Assembly: GCA_027064945.1 (NCBI GenBank)
Contig: JAMOPB010000078.1
Location: 1-17,946 of the forward strand
Direction of reading: 5' to 3'
From: Candidatus Cloacimonadota bacterium
GTDB lineage: Bacteria > Cloacimonadota > Cloacimonadia > Cloacimonadales > TCS61
DNA length: 17,946 nucleotides
Shown here: positions 7,430-16,211 of the stretch, one piece after another
Position numbering within the stretch: the stretch's first letter is position 1
Layout of the letters: each line of letters starts with the position of its first letter
Position numbers and translations under genes: made by a program
Notes under the pieces: generated by a model
Databases searched by the model: none
What the model was told of the DNA's origin: nothing
Seen by the model: the letters and a program-made list of their open reading frames with translations, nothing else

Positions 7430-10400
7430 ATGAAAAAGATGATTATTTTGTTGTTAGTTTTGATGGGATTAGTGGCAGGTTTGTGGGCAGATGTTTTTAT
7501 TACTGAATTAGCAGATCCCAATAATGCAGCTGGGGCTCGTTTTGTGGAACTATATAACAATGGCGATGCTGAAGTTGATTTAAGTGATGGTTGGGCTCTT
7601 CAAAGATGGACAAATGGAAATACAAGTCCACAAAGTCCGGTAAACCTGACCGGAACGATCGCACCGGGAGGTTTTTATATAATTAGTGCAAATCAATCTA
7701 CTTTTAATTCTACTTATGGTTTTGATGCTGACCAAAATATGGGTGGTGGTGGTCCTGCAGACAGTAATGGAGATGAGCAAATAGCATTATTAGATGCCTC
7801 TTCAACAATTGTAGATATGTTTGGAGTTCCGGGTGAAGATGGTAGTGGTACTAATCATGAGTTTGAAGATGGACGTGCTGAAAGAAAGATTGGTATTGTA
7901 GCAGGTAGCACAACCTATAATTTTTCTGAGTGGAATATTTGGAATGATACTGGGGCAGCTGGAACTACTAATGATCCTCAAAACGCTCCATCAGATTTTG
8001 ATCCGGGTGAATGGATTGGAGCAGATACGGGAGGAAATGCATTACCTTTTATCACAAATATCGTAATTGATCCGAATGCACCATTAGCAACAGATACTGT
8101 AACTGTTTCGGCAGATGTTACAGATTCTGATGGAACAGTAACAACTGTTACATTGTCTTGGAGTATTGATGAAACCAATTTTACAGATATAAACATGTCA
8201 TTAGATACCAACTCAACTTATGTTTCAGATACAGCTATTCCGGCTCAAGTTGCAGGAACAACTGTTTATTATAAAATTATAGCAGAAGATGATGATTCTG
8301 AAACTTCAACCTCTGCTATTCATACATACACTATTCCCACAGAATATACAATATATCAAATTCAAGGACAACAAAGTACATCGCCACATGTTGGGGAGAA
8401 TGTTATAACTTCCGGCATGGTTACTGCTGTTTTTGATGATTATATTGTTATACAAGACGGAGTAACATCATGGAGTGGAATTTGGGTTATAACATCAGAT
8501 ACTGTTGCTCAAGGTGATAATGTATCTGTTCTTGGTACTGTGAGTGAAGATTATTCCTACGGAGATACAGGCAATACAATAATTGTAGATGCGAGTGTTA
8601 CAATATCTTCATCAAATAATAGGCTTCCGAATTCAATAGTATTAACTACTAATGAAATAGCTGATGAACAATATGAAGGTATGCTTGTTTCAGTTACAAA
8701 TGCTCAGTGTTCAAATGAAGATCTTGGTTATGGGGTTTGGGAATTAAATGACGGTAGTGGTGCATGTAGAGTAAATGATATTGGATATGCATATTCCCCT
8801 ACATTAGGAACTTTATATGATGTGACAGGCGTTTTGGGTTATTCTTATGGGAACTTTAATATTGAACCGAGATATGCTGCCGATATTGAAGAATTAGGAG
8901 ACAATATTGCTCCGGAACTTGTTTCTGTTGCTGTTCTTACTTCTACTTCTTTGGCAGTTAGTTTTAATGAAGAGGTAGAACAAACAAGTGCTGAAACTGT
9001 TTCTAATTATTCTATTGATGGCTTAACAATTACTGCTGCTGTAAAAAATGTTGCTGATGCAACTCAAGTAATTCTAACAGTCTCTGAAATGGCAGAACAA
9101 GAATATACTTTGATAGTAAATAATGTGGAAGATTTATCCGGAAATGCTATTGTAAACGGTTCAACAACTTTTGAGTATGTAGATTTACCTGTTACAGGCG
9201 ACGTAATTATCAATGAGATTGGTGAACCTTATGATATGCCACATACTTATCAATCCAGCTATATTGAATTGTACAATGCAACAGATACTGAAATTGATAT
9301 TAGCGGTTGGACTGTGAATAGTATTGATGCCAGTCGAGCAACTTCCAGCTTCGTATTTCCTGAGGGAACTACAATTGCTGCTAACGGTTATATTATTGCT
9401 ACTCGCGAAAGAGCTAATTTCTTATTAGATTATGGAACATATGTAGATGAAGCTATTGTTCCGGTTGCACAATCCACGACCGGAACTGGTGTTTATATAA
9501 GTAACAACTATTATTTCTCACTTGTAATGTCAAACGGAACAGTTTTAGAATCTACATCTTCAACAGTTAGCTGGAATTCTAACGTTTATGAAAGAATTGA
9601 TCCGGCTGTAGTTGCAGATGAGGATACAAACTGGCAGTTAACATATCAATCAGATCCGGTTCAAGGTACTCCGGGTGCAGCAAATTCTACAGTTCCTTCA
9701 GCTACAGAATATACAATATACCAAATTCAAACAGAGGATCATGCCGGTGAAATGGTTCTTACAACAGGCATTGTAACTGCAACCTTTGCTAATCAATTTA
9801 CAATTCAGAATGGTACAGGTGCTTTTAATGGTATTTGGATATCTTCCAATGAAACCGTTGCTTTAGGAGATGATGTTACTATTGAAGGAATAGTTTCTGA
9901 AAATTACGATAAAACAATTATTACACCTAATAGTGTAACAATTAACTCATCTGAAAATGCTTTACCGCCAGCTGTAACACTTACTACTTTTGAAGTATCG
10001 GCAGAAGATTATGAAGGTGTTCTTGTTCACACTACAGGTATTTGTGATAATGATGATTTAGGTTATGGTGAATGGAGTATTGATGATGGAACAGGCTCTG
10101 TAAGAATTGATGAAATTGGAGAAATTACTTTAGTTCCGACAATTGATTATTCTTATGAAGTTACAGGAGTTGTAAATTATGATTATAGTAATTTCAAAAT
10201 TGCTGCTAGAGATGATAGTGATATAATTGAAACTGCAGCAGATACAAATGCACCTTCTTTGGTTTCTGCAACAGCAACAAGTAATACAACTGTTGAAGTA
10301 ATCTTTAGCGAAAATGTAAGCCAAGCTACAGCAGAAGTTTCTACAAATTATGTAATTGCAGGATTAACTGTTAGTGGTGCAGTTTTAGATACTGAAGAGG

Positions 10401-11260
10401 CTACAAAAGTAACTTTAATAGTTTCTGAAATGGCAGAACAAGAATATACTTTGGTAATAAATAATGTGGAAGATTTATCCGGAAATGCTATTGTAGATGG
10501 AAACATAAACTTTAGTTACACAGCTCCTCAAACTCCCGGTAATATCCTGATTAATGAGTTTGATACTAATACCTCTTCTTATGAATATGTTGAATTGTAT
10601 AATACCACTGATTCTGCAATTGATTTAGCTGCTACAAATTACTCATTAGTTTTTTATAATGGTAATGGCGATGTTGAATACCAATCAACAGATTTGACAG
10701 GTACAATTCCTGCAAATGGTTTTTATGTTTTAGCGGAAAGGGATGTAACTGATTTATATGGATATACTCCGGATCAGAATGCTACTTGGACTTCCTTCCA
10801 AAATGGAACAGATGCAATTGCATTGGTTTCAGGAGATGATCAAATTGATGCCGTAATTTATGGATCAGCTGCTGATACAGGCTTGGAAGGTGTACTTAAT
10901 TTACCGGAAATTATTGTGCCAAATAGTTCTACGTCATCTACCGGAAGACTTACAGATGGTCAAGGTGGAGTGAATTATGCTAATTCGGATTGGGATATTC
11001 TTGAACAAAGATCTCCGGGAGCAACCAATGGTAGCGGTGTAACTACTCCGGACGCTCCAACAAATATTCAAATTTCTCATGATGGAACAAATGTGAATAT
11101 AACTTGGGATGCTGTAACCGGCGCTGTGAGCTATAAAATAATGGTTTGTGATACACCTGACGGTGAATATACAGTTGCTGCAGAAGGAATAGCAGGAACT
11201 TCTTGGAGTAATCCTGAAACAAGTAGCAAGAAGTTCTATCGAGTGATTGCTGTTAACTAA
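7430..11260 (+). CDS. Exported multidomain protein: lamin-tail, OB-fold, Ig-like and Fn3 modules, no catalytic domain
   Basis: This 1276-aa protein starts with a Sec signal peptide (MKKMIILLLVLMGLVAGLWA, cleavage before DVFITEL). Modules in order: lamin-tail domain (about 21-190); Ig-like (205-302); OB-fold of the type found beside secreted nucleases (305-488, starting YTIYQIQG); SbsA/Big-type Ig (490-585, starting DNIAPELVSV); second lamin-tail (588-752); second OB-fold (760-935); second SbsA-type Ig (938-1030); third lamin-tail (1036-1200); C-terminal Fn3 (1208-1276) ending FYRVIAVN. Lamin-tail and YhcR-type OB-folds are established companions of extracellular nucleases such as ExeM and NucH, yet I see no EEP, SNase-like or 5'-nucleotidase catalytic motifs. 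The next gene encodes an EEP nuclease with the same modules. A role in binding extracellular DNA or as a surface partner is inferred. AAGGAG (7418-7423) lies 6 nt before the start. No transmembrane anchor or LPXTG sequence is present at the C-terminus. Confidence 0.85.
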   Translation: MKKMIILLLVLMGLVAGLWADVFITELADPNNAAGARFVELYNNGDAEVDLSDGWALQRWTNGNTSPQSPVNLTGTIAPGGFYIISANQSTFNSTYGFDADQNMGGGGPADSNGDEQIALLDASSTIVDMFGVPGEDGSGTNHEFEDGRAERKIGIVAGSTTYNFSEWNIWNDTGAAGTTNDPQNAPSDFDPGEWIGADTGGNALPFITNIVIDPNAPLATDTVTVSADVTDSDGTVTTVTLSWSIDETNFTDINMSLDTNSTYVSDTAIPAQVAGTTVYYKIIAEDDDSETSTSAIHTYTIPTEYTIYQIQGQQSTSPHVGENVITSGMVTAVFDDYIVIQDGVTSWSGIWVITSDTVAQGDNVSVLGTVSEDYSYGDTGNTIIVDASVTISSSNNRLPNSIVLTTNEIADEQYEGMLVSVTNAQCSNEDLGYGVWELNDGSGACRVNDIGYAYSPTLGTLYDVTGVLGYSYGNFNIEPRYAADIEELGDNIAPELVSVAVLTSTSLAVSFNEEVEQTSAETVSNYSIDGLTITAAVKNVADATQVILTVSEMAEQEYTLIVNNVEDLSGNAIVNGSTTFEYVDLPVTGDVIINEIGEPYDMPHTYQSSYIELYNATDTEIDISGWTVNSIDASRATSSFVFPEGTTIAANGYIIATRERANFLLDYGTYVDEAIVPVAQSTTGTGVYISNNYYFSLVMSNGTVLESTSSTVSWNSNVYERIDPAVVADEDTNWQLTYQSDPVQGTPGAANSTVPSATEYTIYQIQTEDHAGEMVLTTGIVTATFANQFTIQNGTGAFNGIWISSNETVALGDDVTIEGIVSENYDKTIITPNSVTINSSENALPPAVTLTTFEVSAEDYEGVLVHTTGICDNDDLGYGEWSIDDGTGSVRIDEIGEITLVPTIDYSYEVTGVVNYDYSNFKIAARDDSDIIETAADTNAPSLVSATATSNTTVEVIFSENVSQATAEVSTNYVIAGLTVSGAVLDTEEATKVTLIVSEMAEQEYTLVINNVEDLSGNAIVDGNINFSYTAPQTPGNILINEFDTNTSSYEYVELYNTTDSAIDLAATNYSLVFYNGNGDVEYQSTDLTGTIPANGFYVLAERDVTDLYGYTPDQNATWTSFQNGTDAIALVSGDDQIDAVIYGSAADTGLEGVLNLPEIIVPNSSTSSTGRLTDGQGGVNYANSDWDILEQRSPGATNGSGVTTPDAPTNIQISHDGTNVNITWDAVTGAVSYKIMVCDTPDGEYTVAAEGIAGTSWSNPETSSKKFYRVIAVN
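8339..8365 (+). repeat. Short direct repeat at OB-fold 1 start (copy 1)
   Basis: 27 nt with a single mismatch to 9704-9730. Both copies encode the TEYTIYQIQ stretch that opens each OB-fold module of the exported protein. Confidence 0.8.
9083..9159 (+). repeat. 77-nt near-identical direct repeat in the Ig module (copy 1)
   Basis: This stretch matches 10424-10500 with 4 substitutions in 77 nt and no gaps (offset 1341 nt, 447 codons). It encodes SEMAEQEYTL and the following NNVEDLSGNAIV of the SbsA-type Ig module. Flanking sequence on both sides is far more diverged, so the identity forms an island. Confidence 0.9.
9704..9730 (+). repeat. Short direct repeat at OB-fold 2 start (copy 2)
   Basis: Partner of 8339-8365, one mismatch (T to C) in 27 nt, in the same position of the second OB-fold module. 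Confidence 0.8.
10424..10500 (+). repeat. 77-nt near-identical direct repeat in the Ig module (copy 2)
   Basis: Partner of 9083-9159. The four differences are all transitions: two change the order of I and V residues and two fall in the last codons (VNG against VDG). Confidence 0.9.
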
Positions 11261-11280
11261 AGAAACGGTCATACGAAGAT

Positions 11281-11323
11281 AAATACAGACAGGGCAGTTA
11301 TTTTCTGCCCTATCTGTATTTTT
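11281..11323 (+). terminator. Strong intrinsic terminator between the two exported-protein genes
   Basis: Arms AAATACAGACAGGGCAG (11281-11297) and CTGCCCTATCTGTATTT (11305-11321) pair over 17 positions with one mismatch, around a 7-nt loop, and end in TTTTT. It starts 20 nt after the stop codon of the 1276-aa gene. The T-run ends only 16 nt before the next start codon, next to that gene's Shine-Dalgarno sequence (AAGGA, 11329-11333). Confidence 0.9.
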
Positions 11324-11339
11324 ATATTAAGGAAAATTT

Positions 11340-13847
11340 ATGAAAATTATAAAATTACTATTTATTTTTTTACTTGTTGGAAACTCATTATTATTTGCTG
11401 AAATGAATTTTAAAATAATGAGTTACAATGCACTGAATTTTGATTATTCAAGTAGCACGAGGGCAGATTATTTCAAACAAATAATATCTGAATACGATCC
11501 TGATATTATTGTAATGCAAGAGATAATAGATCAAGCCGGAGCAAATATTTTATTAAATGCATTCAATGAAATAAATGATGAATACTCAGCAGTGGATTTC
11601 CATAATGGATTTGATACAGACAATATGTTGTATTATAAAAATAATAATATTTCATTATTATCACAATCTACTGTTTCTACAGCATTACGTGATATTGGGA
11701 AATATACTTTATCCATTGCTGAAAATGAATTGATTATCTATAGTTGCCATTTGAAAGCTTCTTCAGGTGGTGAAAACGAAGAAGCCAGATTGCAAGAAAT
11801 ATTACAGTTAAGAGCAGAAATAGAATCTTTACCGGAGAATACGGAATATATCATTGTAGGAGATATGAATTTTTATTCCAGCAGTGAGTCTGCATATCAG
11901 AATTTGACAAATGAAACTCCAATAATTGCAGAAGATCTTTGTAATTCTGTAGGGAATTGGCATAATAGTTCTTACTATTCTTTGGTGCATACTCAATCAA
12001 CTAGAGTTGAATCATTTGGAGGTGGTTCTACAGGCGGTTTGGATGATAAGTTTGATTTTATGTTTTCCTCTCCTAATTTCAATGACGGGAGTAATATAGA
12101 ATATGTAAATGCGTCATTTGAAGCTTTTGGGAATGATGGCAACCATTACAATCAGTCAATCAATGACGGATATAATTCTGCTGTCTCTTCTGAAATTGCA
12201 GATGCTTTATATTATGCTTCCGACCATCTACCGGTTTGTGCGGAATTTTCTTATAATTCCAATTCTGAAATTGTGGCGAAGTTGTTTATATCTGAATACA
12301 TAGAAGGTTCAAGTTATAATAAAGCTATTGAAATTTTTAATGGAAGCGGGAGTGAGATAAATTTATCCGCTTATAGTTTGGAAAAAGATTCCAATGGTAA
12401 TAATTCTTGGAGTAGTCATTACGATTTTTCAGGAGTTCTAGCAGATAATGAAGTTTTTGTTTTAGCAAATTCAGGAGCTGATCAAGCTATTTTAGATGTA
12501 GCGGATGAAACTAATAACAGTGTGATAAATTTTAATGGTGATGATCAAATAAGGCTTTTAAAAAATAACGTTGAAATTGATCGGATTGGAATCTCAGGAG
12601 ATGTGGATTTTGGGAAAAACGTAACTTATGTAAGGCGAGATACTGTATCTGTTCCAAAAGCAGGAGAACAGGATCCTAGATCAAATGGCGAATGGCTTTC
12701 GTATGCTTCTGATGTTTTCCAATATTTAGGAACTCATACACAAGTTGATATAAACAATCCACCTGTGATCACCGAAATCTCACATTTTCCTGAAAATCCT
12801 ACAATGTTTGATTCTGTAAGTATAGAAGCGATAATTACAGATTCTGACGGAACATTGCAGACTACGATTTGTAAATGGGGATTATCAGAAGATTCATTGG
12901 AAAATAGTATCAATATGATTTTTTCGGAAGATAAATACATTACCGAACCAGATATTCCGGCTCAGGAGATTGGTGTTTCCGTATTTTTCCGAATATTGGC
13001 GATAGATGATGATAGTTCGGAAACTCTTTCTGAAGTAAATTACTATATAGTTCAAGCTGAAGATGATTATTATACGATAAACCAAATACAAGGTGAAACT
13101 GATACTTCACCTTATGATGATTTGCAAGTTGCAACTTGTGGAATTGTTACTGCGGTTTTTTCAAATGGATATTTTCTTCAAGATGGTATGGGTGCTTGGA
13201 ATGGAATAATGATCTACGACACAAACACTCCAACCATTGGTGATGAACTCTATCTACGTGGAACTGTGGATGAATATTATGAGAAAACCGAAATCAAATC
13301 GATTAGTCAATATTTGGTGTTATCTGTGGAAAATGAATTACCGGAAGCAGTTGAATTAAGCACAAATGATGCCGCTAACGAGATGTATGAAGGCGTGCTT
13401 GTAAAGATATCCGATGCGGAATGTATCGAAGCATATTCCTATAATGAATGGGGCTTTGATGATGGAAGTGGAATAATAAGAATTGATGATAAAATATATA
13501 ATGGAATTTATGAAATTGGAAATTTATATAACATCGTTGGAATTGTGGATTATGATTATGGAAATTATAAAATTGAGCCAAGATCTATAAGTGATATTGA
13601 AGATGTGAGTTTTTTACAAACTCCTATGAATCTTGAAATAAGTGTTGATGAAACTTCTATCAATTTAGTGTGGAATAAAGTAGAAAATGCTGAAAGCTAT
13701 CAAATTCAATATTCAGAAAATATTGATGGTATTTGGAACTTAGCAGAAGGAACTTTTAATGAAATTGATGATATAGAAAAAATTAGCTGGAGTTGTGAAA
13801 ATCCGGCAAATTCAAAAATGTTTTATCGTGTAATAGCGGTTAAATAA
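11340..13847 (+). CDS. Exported EEP-type nuclease with lamin-tail, Ig-like, OB-fold and Fn3 modules
   Basis: This 835-aa protein has a signal peptide (MKIIKLLFIFLLVGNSLLFA, cleavage before EMNF). An endonuclease/exonuclease/phosphatase domain follows at about 22-305, with the full set of catalytic motifs: MSYN (Asn30), VMQE (Glu61), SCHLKA (His137), VGDMNFY (Asp175, Asn177), DDKFDF (Asp236/239) and SDHLPV (Asp295, His296). After it come a lamin-tail domain (about 312-465, FISEYIEGSSYNKAIEIFNG), an Ig-like domain (472-572), an OB-fold (578-755, YTINQIQGETDTSP) and a C-terminal Fn3 (760-835) ending FYRVIAVK. EEP enzymes of this exported type are usually Mg-dependent DNases, so breakdown of extracellular DNA for nucleotides or phosphate is the likely role. 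A phosphodiesterase of another kind is possible. In ExeM-like nucleases the accessory domains precede the catalytic one; here they follow it. The Ig, OB and Fn3 modules are homologous to those of the preceding gene. Confidence 0.88.
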   Translation: MKIIKLLFIFLLVGNSLLFAEMNFKIMSYNALNFDYSSSTRADYFKQIISEYDPDIIVMQEIIDQAGANILLNAFNEINDEYSAVDFHNGFDTDNMLYYKNNNISLLSQSTVSTALRDIGKYTLSIAENELIIYSCHLKASSGGENEEARLQEILQLRAEIESLPENTEYIIVGDMNFYSSSESAYQNLTNETPIIAEDLCNSVGNWHNSSYYSLVHTQSTRVESFGGGSTGGLDDKFDFMFSSPNFNDGSNIEYVNASFEAFGNDGNHYNQSINDGYNSAVSSEIADALYYASDHLPVCAEFSYNSNSEIVAKLFISEYIEGSSYNKAIEIFNGSGSEINLSAYSLEKDSNGNNSWSSHYDFSGVLADNEVFVLANSGADQAILDVADETNNSVINFNGDDQIRLLKNNVEIDRIGISGDVDFGKNVTYVRRDTVSVPKAGEQDPRSNGEWLSYASDVFQYLGTHTQVDINNPPVITEISHFPENPTMFDSVSIEAIITDSDGTLQTTICKWGLSEDSLENSINMIFSEDKYITEPDIPAQEIGVSVFFRILAIDDDSSETLSEVNYYIVQAEDDYYTINQIQGETDTSPYDDLQVATCGIVTAVFSNGYFLQDGMGAWNGIMIYDTNTPTIGDELYLRGTVDEYYEKTEIKSISQYLVLSVENELPEAVELSTNDAANEMYEGVLVKISDAECIEAYSYNEWGFDDGSGIIRIDDKIYNGIYEIGNLYNIVGIVDYDYGNYKIEPRSISDIEDVSFLQTPMNLEISVDETSINLVWNKVENAESYQIQYSENIDGIWNLAEGTFNEIDDIEKISWSCENPANSKMFYRVIAVK

Positions 13848-13850
13848 AGC

Positions 13851-13894
13851 AGATAATTGGCTGATAAGATAAAGATCAGCCAATTATCTTTTTT
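13851..13894 (+). terminator. Intrinsic terminator of the nuclease gene
   Basis: Perfect 15-bp stem AGATAATTGGCTGAT / ATCAGCCAATTATCT (13851-13865, 13875-13889) followed by six T. It begins 4 nt after the nuclease stop codon. The second arm overlaps the last codons and stop of the convergent CNNM/CBS gene. On the - strand the stem is followed by GCTTTATTT, so it may also work weakly in that direction. Confidence 0.93.
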
Positions 13895-15120
13895 GTAAAT
13901 TTTAGTTTTATTATTTTCTTATTAGTTGCTTGAACAACTAATATCTCCCAATCGCCAATCACAAAAGTAGATTTTGTAGCAGGGATTCTGGCTAATTTAT
14001 CAATAATCATTCCGGCAACTGTTTCATAATCACCTTCAGGCAAATTCATATTGTACTCATCATTAAGAAAATCTATTTCAGCATAGCCTTCAACAAGAAA
14101 TGTATTGTCATCAATTTTTTTCACTTCGGCATTACTTTCATTTGCATCATATTCATCTTCGATTTCGCCAACAATTTCTTCCAAGATATCTTCAATAGAT
14201 ATTATTCCGGCTGTTCCACCAAAAGAATCAATTACAATAGCCATACTGGTTTTATTAGCTTGCATTTCATTTAAAAGAGTATTTACGTTCATTGTTTCAG
14301 GAACAATAAAAGGTTTGCGCATAATATCTTTGGCAAGGTCATCTTTTTGTGCTTTTAGTAAATCGTAGATAATCAAAACGCCTACAATATCATCCAAATC
14401 TTCTCTGAAAACAGGGAAACGAGTGTATCCTGCTTTTCTTGCCGTTTGAATAATCTCATCTTGTCTGGCATTTTCATTTACTGCTACAACTTCAGTTCTG
14501 TGAACCATTACGTTTTCAGCTTTCAAATCACCTAATTCCAAAGCATCTTCAATCATTTCTCTCTGCTTTTCATGCATATCTATCGGCTTTTCGCTAATAA
14601 GATAGGAAAGATCATCACGACTGATTCTATGATATGTTCCATCTGCAGATAAATTAAATGTCTTTGCCAATAATTTATTTAGGAATTCTACAAATTTGAT
14701 AAATGGTTTAAGTAAAATGCTAAAGAAATTTAGTAATGGGAAAAACCTTAATACCAGTTTATTGGGATTATCTCTAAAAAGAGCTTTAGGAATAATTTCT
14801 CCCAGGATAAGAACTAAACCGGATAAAATCAAAGTAGCCGTATGTTCTTCGATAGGTTTTTCTGTTATCTCATTAAAATGTTGAACCAAAAAAATGGAAG
14901 TAGTAGAAAGAATAACCAAAGCGATATTGTTACCAAATAAAGTTGTACCGAAAAGTCTATCAGGATTATCCAAAAAATGAAGAATCCCTTTGATCTTATT
15001 ATTCTTATCTGCATCTTTTTCAATCTTGATTCGATCGATTGTAGTTAAACCGGTTTCTATTCCGGAAAAGAAGGCTGATAATGCAAAGAAAAGTACTATC
15101 GCCAATGAGATTAATAACAT
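13876..15120 (-). CDS. CNNM/CBS domain membrane protein (HlyC/CorC family)
   Basis: This 414-aa protein has the three-part layout of the CorC family. A CNNM membrane domain spans about 1-185 with FSGIETGL at 18-25 and LGEIIPKAL at 106-114. A CBS pair spans about 200-318, with VMVHRTEVVAV near 204-214 and GGTAGIISIEDILEEIVGEI at 301-320. A C-terminal CorC/HlyC associated domain spans about 333-412. Members are linked to Mg2+ (or Co2+) export and homeostasis in the inner membrane; the old haemolysin label is not informative. It lies 20 nt after prfA on the same strand and has AAGGA (15128-15132) 7 nt before its start, so it is the last gene of the DUF1385-prfA operon. Its 3' end is shared with the terminator of the convergent nuclease gene. 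Confidence 0.92.
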   Translation of the reverse strand: MLLISLAIVLFFALSAFFSGIETGLTTIDRIKIEKDADKNNKIKGILHFLDNPDRLFGTTLFGNNIALVILSTTSIFLVQHFNEITEKPIEEHTATLILSGLVLILGEIIPKALFRDNPNKLVLRFFPLLNFFSILLKPFIKFVEFLNKLLAKTFNLSADGTYHRISRDDLSYLISEKPIDMHEKQREMIEDALELGDLKAENVMVHRTEVVAVNENARQDEIIQTARKAGYTRFPVFREDLDDIVGVLIIYDLLKAQKDDLAKDIMRKPFIVPETMNVNTLLNEMQANKTSMAIVIDSFGGTAGIISIEDILEEIVGEIEDEYDANESNAEVKKIDDNTFLVEGYAEIDFLNDEYNMNLPEGDYETVAGMIIDKLARIPATKSTFVIGDWEILVVQATNKKIIKLKFTKKIIG

Positions 15121-15140
15121 TTTTCTTTCCTTAAATTTTC

Positions 15141-16211
15141 TTAATTATTTACTCTTTCGTTTTTGAAGGCTGTACGTAAAGCTGTGATAAATTCATCTAA
15201 TTCGCCAGCCAAAATTGCATCTAACTTATAGGAAGTCAAATTTATTCTATGGTCAGTAACGCGAGATTGTGGGAAATTGTAAGTACGAATTTTTGCACTA
15301 CGATCTCCGGTTCCAACTTGGCTTTTTCTTTGCTTGGCTAATTCAGCTTCTTGTTTTGCAATTTCATGATCAAGAAGGCGACTACGCAATACTTTTAATG
15401 CTTTTGTTTTGTTTTTTAATTGAGATTTTTCATCTTGGCAAGTAACAACCACACCTGTTGGAAGGTGAGTTATCCTAACAGCTGAATCTGTTGTGTTTAC
15501 ACTTTGTCCACCACAGCCTGAAGAGCGGAAAACGTCTATTTTCAGATCATTAGGATTAATTTCCACATCAACTTCCTCAGCTTCCGGCATAATAGCTACA
15601 GAAATTGCAGAAGTATGTACACGGCCTTGCGATTCAGTTTCAGGTACACGCTGAACACGATGTACGCCACTTTCAAAACGCATTGTTCCATAAACATTTG
15701 CACCTGAGAGAGAGAAAATAATCTCTTTAAACCCGCCTGTTCCGGTAGGATTTGCTGAAATAACATTCAATTTCCAACCTTTTTTATCTGCCAAGTATGT
15801 GTACATTCTATATAAATCAGCTACGAACAAGGCAGCTTCTTCACCACCGGTTCCGGCTCTGATTTCCACAATTGCATCTTTTTCATCGTTAGGATCTTTA
15901 GGAGCAAGCAATTCACGCAAGCGTTCTTCTTCTTGTTCCAATATTTTCTCGTTTTCAGCAATATCTTCTTTAGCTAGTTCGATCATTTCCGGATCTGATT
16001 CTATCTTTATCATTTCTTTGCTTTCTGAAATTTCAGATTGTAATTTTGTAACTAATTCCAAGCATTGAATTGTCTGTTCCAAATCTTTGTATCTTCTACT
16101 TATCTTACCATAATATCTGCGGTCAGACATTTTGGCAGGATCCATTATCTCTTCTTTTAATTTATTATACTCATCGTATAAACTATTTACTTTTTCTTGT
16201 GGGATATTCAT
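15141..16211 (-). CDS. prfA: Peptide chain release factor 1
   Basis: This 356-aa cytosolic protein is the class I release factor that reads UAA and UAG and triggers hydrolysis of peptidyl-tRNA. The catalytic GGQ is at 234-236 (SSGCGGQSVNTTDSAVRITH). The codon-recognition tripeptide is Pro190-Glu191-Thr192 in RVQRVPETESQGRVHTSAIS, the RF1 form (RF2 would have SPF). The C-terminal YNFPQSRVTDHRINLT is also typical. Length is normal. The start ATG overlaps the stop codon of the DUF1385 gene by one base (TAATG), with GAGGAA 5 nt upstream inside that gene. A prmC (GGQ methyltransferase) gene, which commonly follows prfA, is not in the window. The residue before GGQ is Cys, where Ala or Pro is more familiar. 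Confidence 0.97.
   Translation of the reverse strand: MNIPQEKVNSLYDEYNKLKEEIMDPAKMSDRRYYGKISRRYKDLEQTIQCLELVTKLQSEISESKEMIKIESDPEMIELAKEDIAENEKILEQEEERLRELLAPKDPNDEKDAIVEIRAGTGGEEAALFVADLYRMYTYLADKKGWKLNVISANPTGTGGFKEIIFSLSGANVYGTMRFESGVHRVQRVPETESQGRVHTSAISVAIMPEAEEVDVEINPNDLKIDVFRSSGCGGQSVNTTDSAVRITHLPTGVVVTCQDEKSQLKNKTKALKVLRSRLLDHEIAKQEAELAKQRKSQVGTGDRSAKIRTYNFPQSRVTDHRINLTSYKLDAILAGELDEFITALRTAFKNERVNN

Noticed and set aside
7430..11260. Repeated modules as a possible phase-variable or CRISPR-like repeat array
   Set aside because: The repeats are coding domain duplications hundreds of codons apart, not regularly spaced short repeats, and no slippage-prone tract is present.
12894..13134. 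Antisense frames inside the nuclease gene
   Set aside because: Shadows of the Asp/Tyr-rich exported-protein coding sequence; no motif, no ribosome binding site.
15490..15520. Cys in front of GGQ in release factor 1 as a sign of altered function
   Set aside because: GGQ itself, the PET recognition motif and all surrounding motifs are intact, and the residue before GGQ varies in the family.
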